Below, piece by piece: positions 8,988 through 10,543 of a DNA stretch of 10,543 nt. The DNA comes from an uncultured Planctomycetaceae bacterium (lineage in GTDB: Bacteria > Planctomycetota > Planctomycetia > Pirellulales > Pirellulaceae). The notes below the pieces were generated by a model. The model saw nothing but the letters and a program-made list of their open reading frames with translations. It was not told where the DNA came from and did no database searches. The stretch covers positions 1 to 10,543 of the forward strand of contig CALELC010000084.1 in the NCBI GenBank assembly GCA_937904535.1, in the 5' to 3' direction. A program made the translations under genes and the position numbers. Positions within the stretch are counted from its first letter, which is position 1. Every line of letters starts with the position of its first letter.

Positions 8988-10543
8988 TAACGCAGCCTTC
9001 GCTGGCGCTCTTCACATTCTTGATGTACTTGTAGAGCGTTCCGCGAGTCGCCTTCAACGGTGGTGCACTCCAGGCGGCGCGGCGGGCATCCATTTCCTCT
9101 GCTGAAACCGCCACGTCGAGCGAATTGGTGACCGCGTCGATCGTCACGATGTCGCCATTTTGAACCAGCGCAATCGGCCCACCGACCTGGGCTTCGGGCG
9201 TGATGTGACCGACAATGAACCCGTGGGAACCGCCGCTGAACCGGCCATCGGTCAACAATGCCACGTCGGCACCGAGACCAGCCCCCATGATCGCGCTGGT
9301 CGGCGTCAGCATTTCCGGCATACCGGGGCCGCCCTTGGGGCCTTCATAGCGAATGATCACAACATCGCCCTTGGCGATACCCTTTTGCTCGAGCGCTGCG
9401 AGCATGTCTTCCTCGCTGTCGAACACCTTTGCCGGGCCAGAGAACTGCAGCCCTTCTTTGCCGGTGATCTTGGCGACCGCACCTTCGGGAGCAAGAGTAC
9501 CGCGGAGAATCCGGATGTGACCGGTCTCCTTGATCGGATTGGTTACCGGATGCACGATCCGTTGGCCTTCCTTCAGTCCCGGCAGATCGGCGAGGTTCTC
9601 GGCCACGGTCTTGCCGGTCACAGTGATACACGAGCCGTCGAGCCAACCTTGCTCCAGTAGATACTTCATCACTGCCGGCGTACCACCGACGGTGTGCAAA
9701 TCTTCTTGCACGAACCGGCCGCTTGGCTTGAGGTCGGCGAGCATCGGGATGCGATCGCTGACGCGTTGGAAGTCATCGATCGTTAGCGGGACATCCACGC
9801 TTCGCGCCATGGCGATCAAGTGAAGCACGGCGTTGGTACTGCCGCCGAGTGCAATCACCACGACCATCGCGTTCTCGAACGCTGCTCGGGTCATGATGTC
9901 GCGCGGCTTGAGGTCCAGTTCCAGCAGGTTCGCGATCGCGTGACCGGCGCGGCGACACTCATCGATCTTGCCCGGGTCGACCGCGGGTAACGTCGCCGAG
10001 TACGGCAACGACATCCCCAGCGCTTCGATCGCCGAGGCCATCGTGTTGGCTGTATACATCCCGCCGCAGGCGCCCGCGCCGGGGCAGCTATAGCGAACGA
10101 CATCGCTGCGTTGCTCTTCGCTGATCCGGCCTGCGATGTACTCGCCGTAACACTGGAAAGCGCTGACGATATCGAGCGTTTGACCGTGATGGTGGCCAGG
10201 CTTGATCGTGCCGCCATAGACCATCAGGGCCGGGCGATTGAGCCGCCCCATCGCCATCAGACAGCCCGGCATGTTTTTGTCGCAACCTGGGATCGCGATC
10301 AGCGCATCGTACCACTGGCCACCCATGATCGTCTCGATCGAGTCGGCGATCAGGTCGCGGCTTTGCAGGCTATAGCTCATCCCCTCGGTGCCCATCGAGA
10401 TCCCGTCCGAGACCCCGACGGTGTTAAACCGCATACCGATCAAACCGGCTTCCTTGACCCCTTCCTTCACATGCAGACCGAGGTCCAACAGGTGCATGTT
10501 GCAGGTGTTGCCTTCGTACCAGACGCTGGCGATGCCGACCTGC
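8977..10543 (-). CDS. ilvD: Dihydroxy-acid dehydratase, N-terminus beyond the right edge
   Basis: The minus-strand frame runs open to the right edge, and an ATG at 10497 is internal. About 522 residues are visible against a usual 555-570, so only a few dozen N-terminal residues are missing. The visible part begins [17 protein letters not shown] and includes [41 protein letters not shown] and [19 protein letters not shown], all characteristic of the IlvD/EDD family. The enzyme dehydrates 2,3-dihydroxy-isovalerate and 2,3-dihydroxy-3-methylvalerate to the 2-keto acids in valine, leucine and isoleucine synthesis, in the cytoplasm. The Cys residues in NTCN, PGCDKN and GACGG are the three cluster ligands of [2Fe-2S] members; E. 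coli IlvD has PGHVHL at the first position. The sequence context fits IlvD better than phosphogluconate dehydratase. The stop lies just before a bidirectional terminator. Confidence 0.95.
   Translation of the reverse strand, partial: QVGIASVWYEGNTCNMHLLDLGLHVKEGVKEAGLIGMRFNTVGVSDGISMGTEGMSYSLQSRDLIADSIETIMGGQWYDALIAIPGCDKNMPGCLMAMGRLNRPALMVYGGTIKPGHHHGQTLDIVSAFQCYGEYIAGRISEEQRSDVVRYSCPGAGACGGMYTANTMASAIEALGMSLPYSATLPAVDPGKIDECRRAGHAIANLLELDLKPRDIMTRAAFENAMVVVIALGGSTNAVLHLIAMARSVDVPLTIDDFQRVSDRIPMLADLKPSGRFVQEDLHTVGGTPAVMKYLLEQGWLDGSCITVTGKTVAENLADLPGLKEGQRIVHPVTNPIKETGHIRILRGTLAPEGAVAKITGKEGLQFSGPAKVFDSEEDMLAALEQKGIAKGDVVIIRYEGPKGGPGMPEMLTPTSAIMGAGLGADVALLTDGRFSGGSHGFIVGHITPEAQVGGPIALVQNGDIVTIDAVTNSLDVAVSAEEMDARRAAWSAPPLKATRGTLYKYIKNVKSASEGCVTDE

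Overview
This window is about 10.5 kb of GC-rich, densely coding chromosomal DNA with the look of a planctomycete, probably of the Pirellulaceae type. Three things suggest this: a secreted FAD_oxidored-family enzyme next to a type III polyketide synthase, a pyrophosphate-type phosphofructokinase, and weak or absent Shine-Dalgarno sequences before most genes. The assignment is inference from gene content; there is no rRNA or other phylogenetic marker here.

Layout. (1) 3-404 (+): C-terminal third of a type III polyketide synthase, cut by the left edge. (2) 567-2516 (+): exported FAD-dependent oxidoreductase with an altered dinucleotide-binding loop. (3) 2596-4095 (-): gltD, glutamate synthase small subunit, convergent with gene 2 and without a gltB partner in the window. 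(4) 4096-4376: divergent intergenic region with a bulged hairpin in the presumed gltD leader. (5) 4377-7465 (+): DUF368/PopT-type membrane protein, accB and accC, followed at 7498-8778 by a phosphofructokinase with both PPi-type signature residues. All four genes are co-directional. (6) 8779-8976: convergent gap with two tandem hairpins and a strong bidirectional terminator. (7) 8977-10543 (-): ilvD, dihydroxy-acid dehydratase, whose N-terminus lies beyond the right edge.

How the genes fit together. Most of the content is central metabolism. gltD and ilvD serve nitrogen assimilation and branched-chain amino-acid synthesis. accB and accC make the biotin carrier and biotin carboxylase of acetyl-CoA carboxylase, the entry to fatty-acid and malonyl-CoA supply. 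The phosphofructokinase is a reversible glycolytic/gluconeogenic step. The DUF368 protein belongs to a family recently linked to undecaprenyl-phosphate recycling for the cell envelope. Malonyl-CoA from acetyl-CoA carboxylase is also the usual extender for type III polyketide synthases, but nothing here shows a direct link.

I found no tRNA, rRNA, CRISPR array, insertion sequence, phage gene or defence system. The region reads as ordinary core genome. The points worth a second look are the PPi-type phosphofructokinase at the end of the acc cluster, the polyketide synthase/FAD-enzyme neighbourhood at the left edge, the stand-alone gltD with a structured leader, and the hairpin cluster at 8784-8945.
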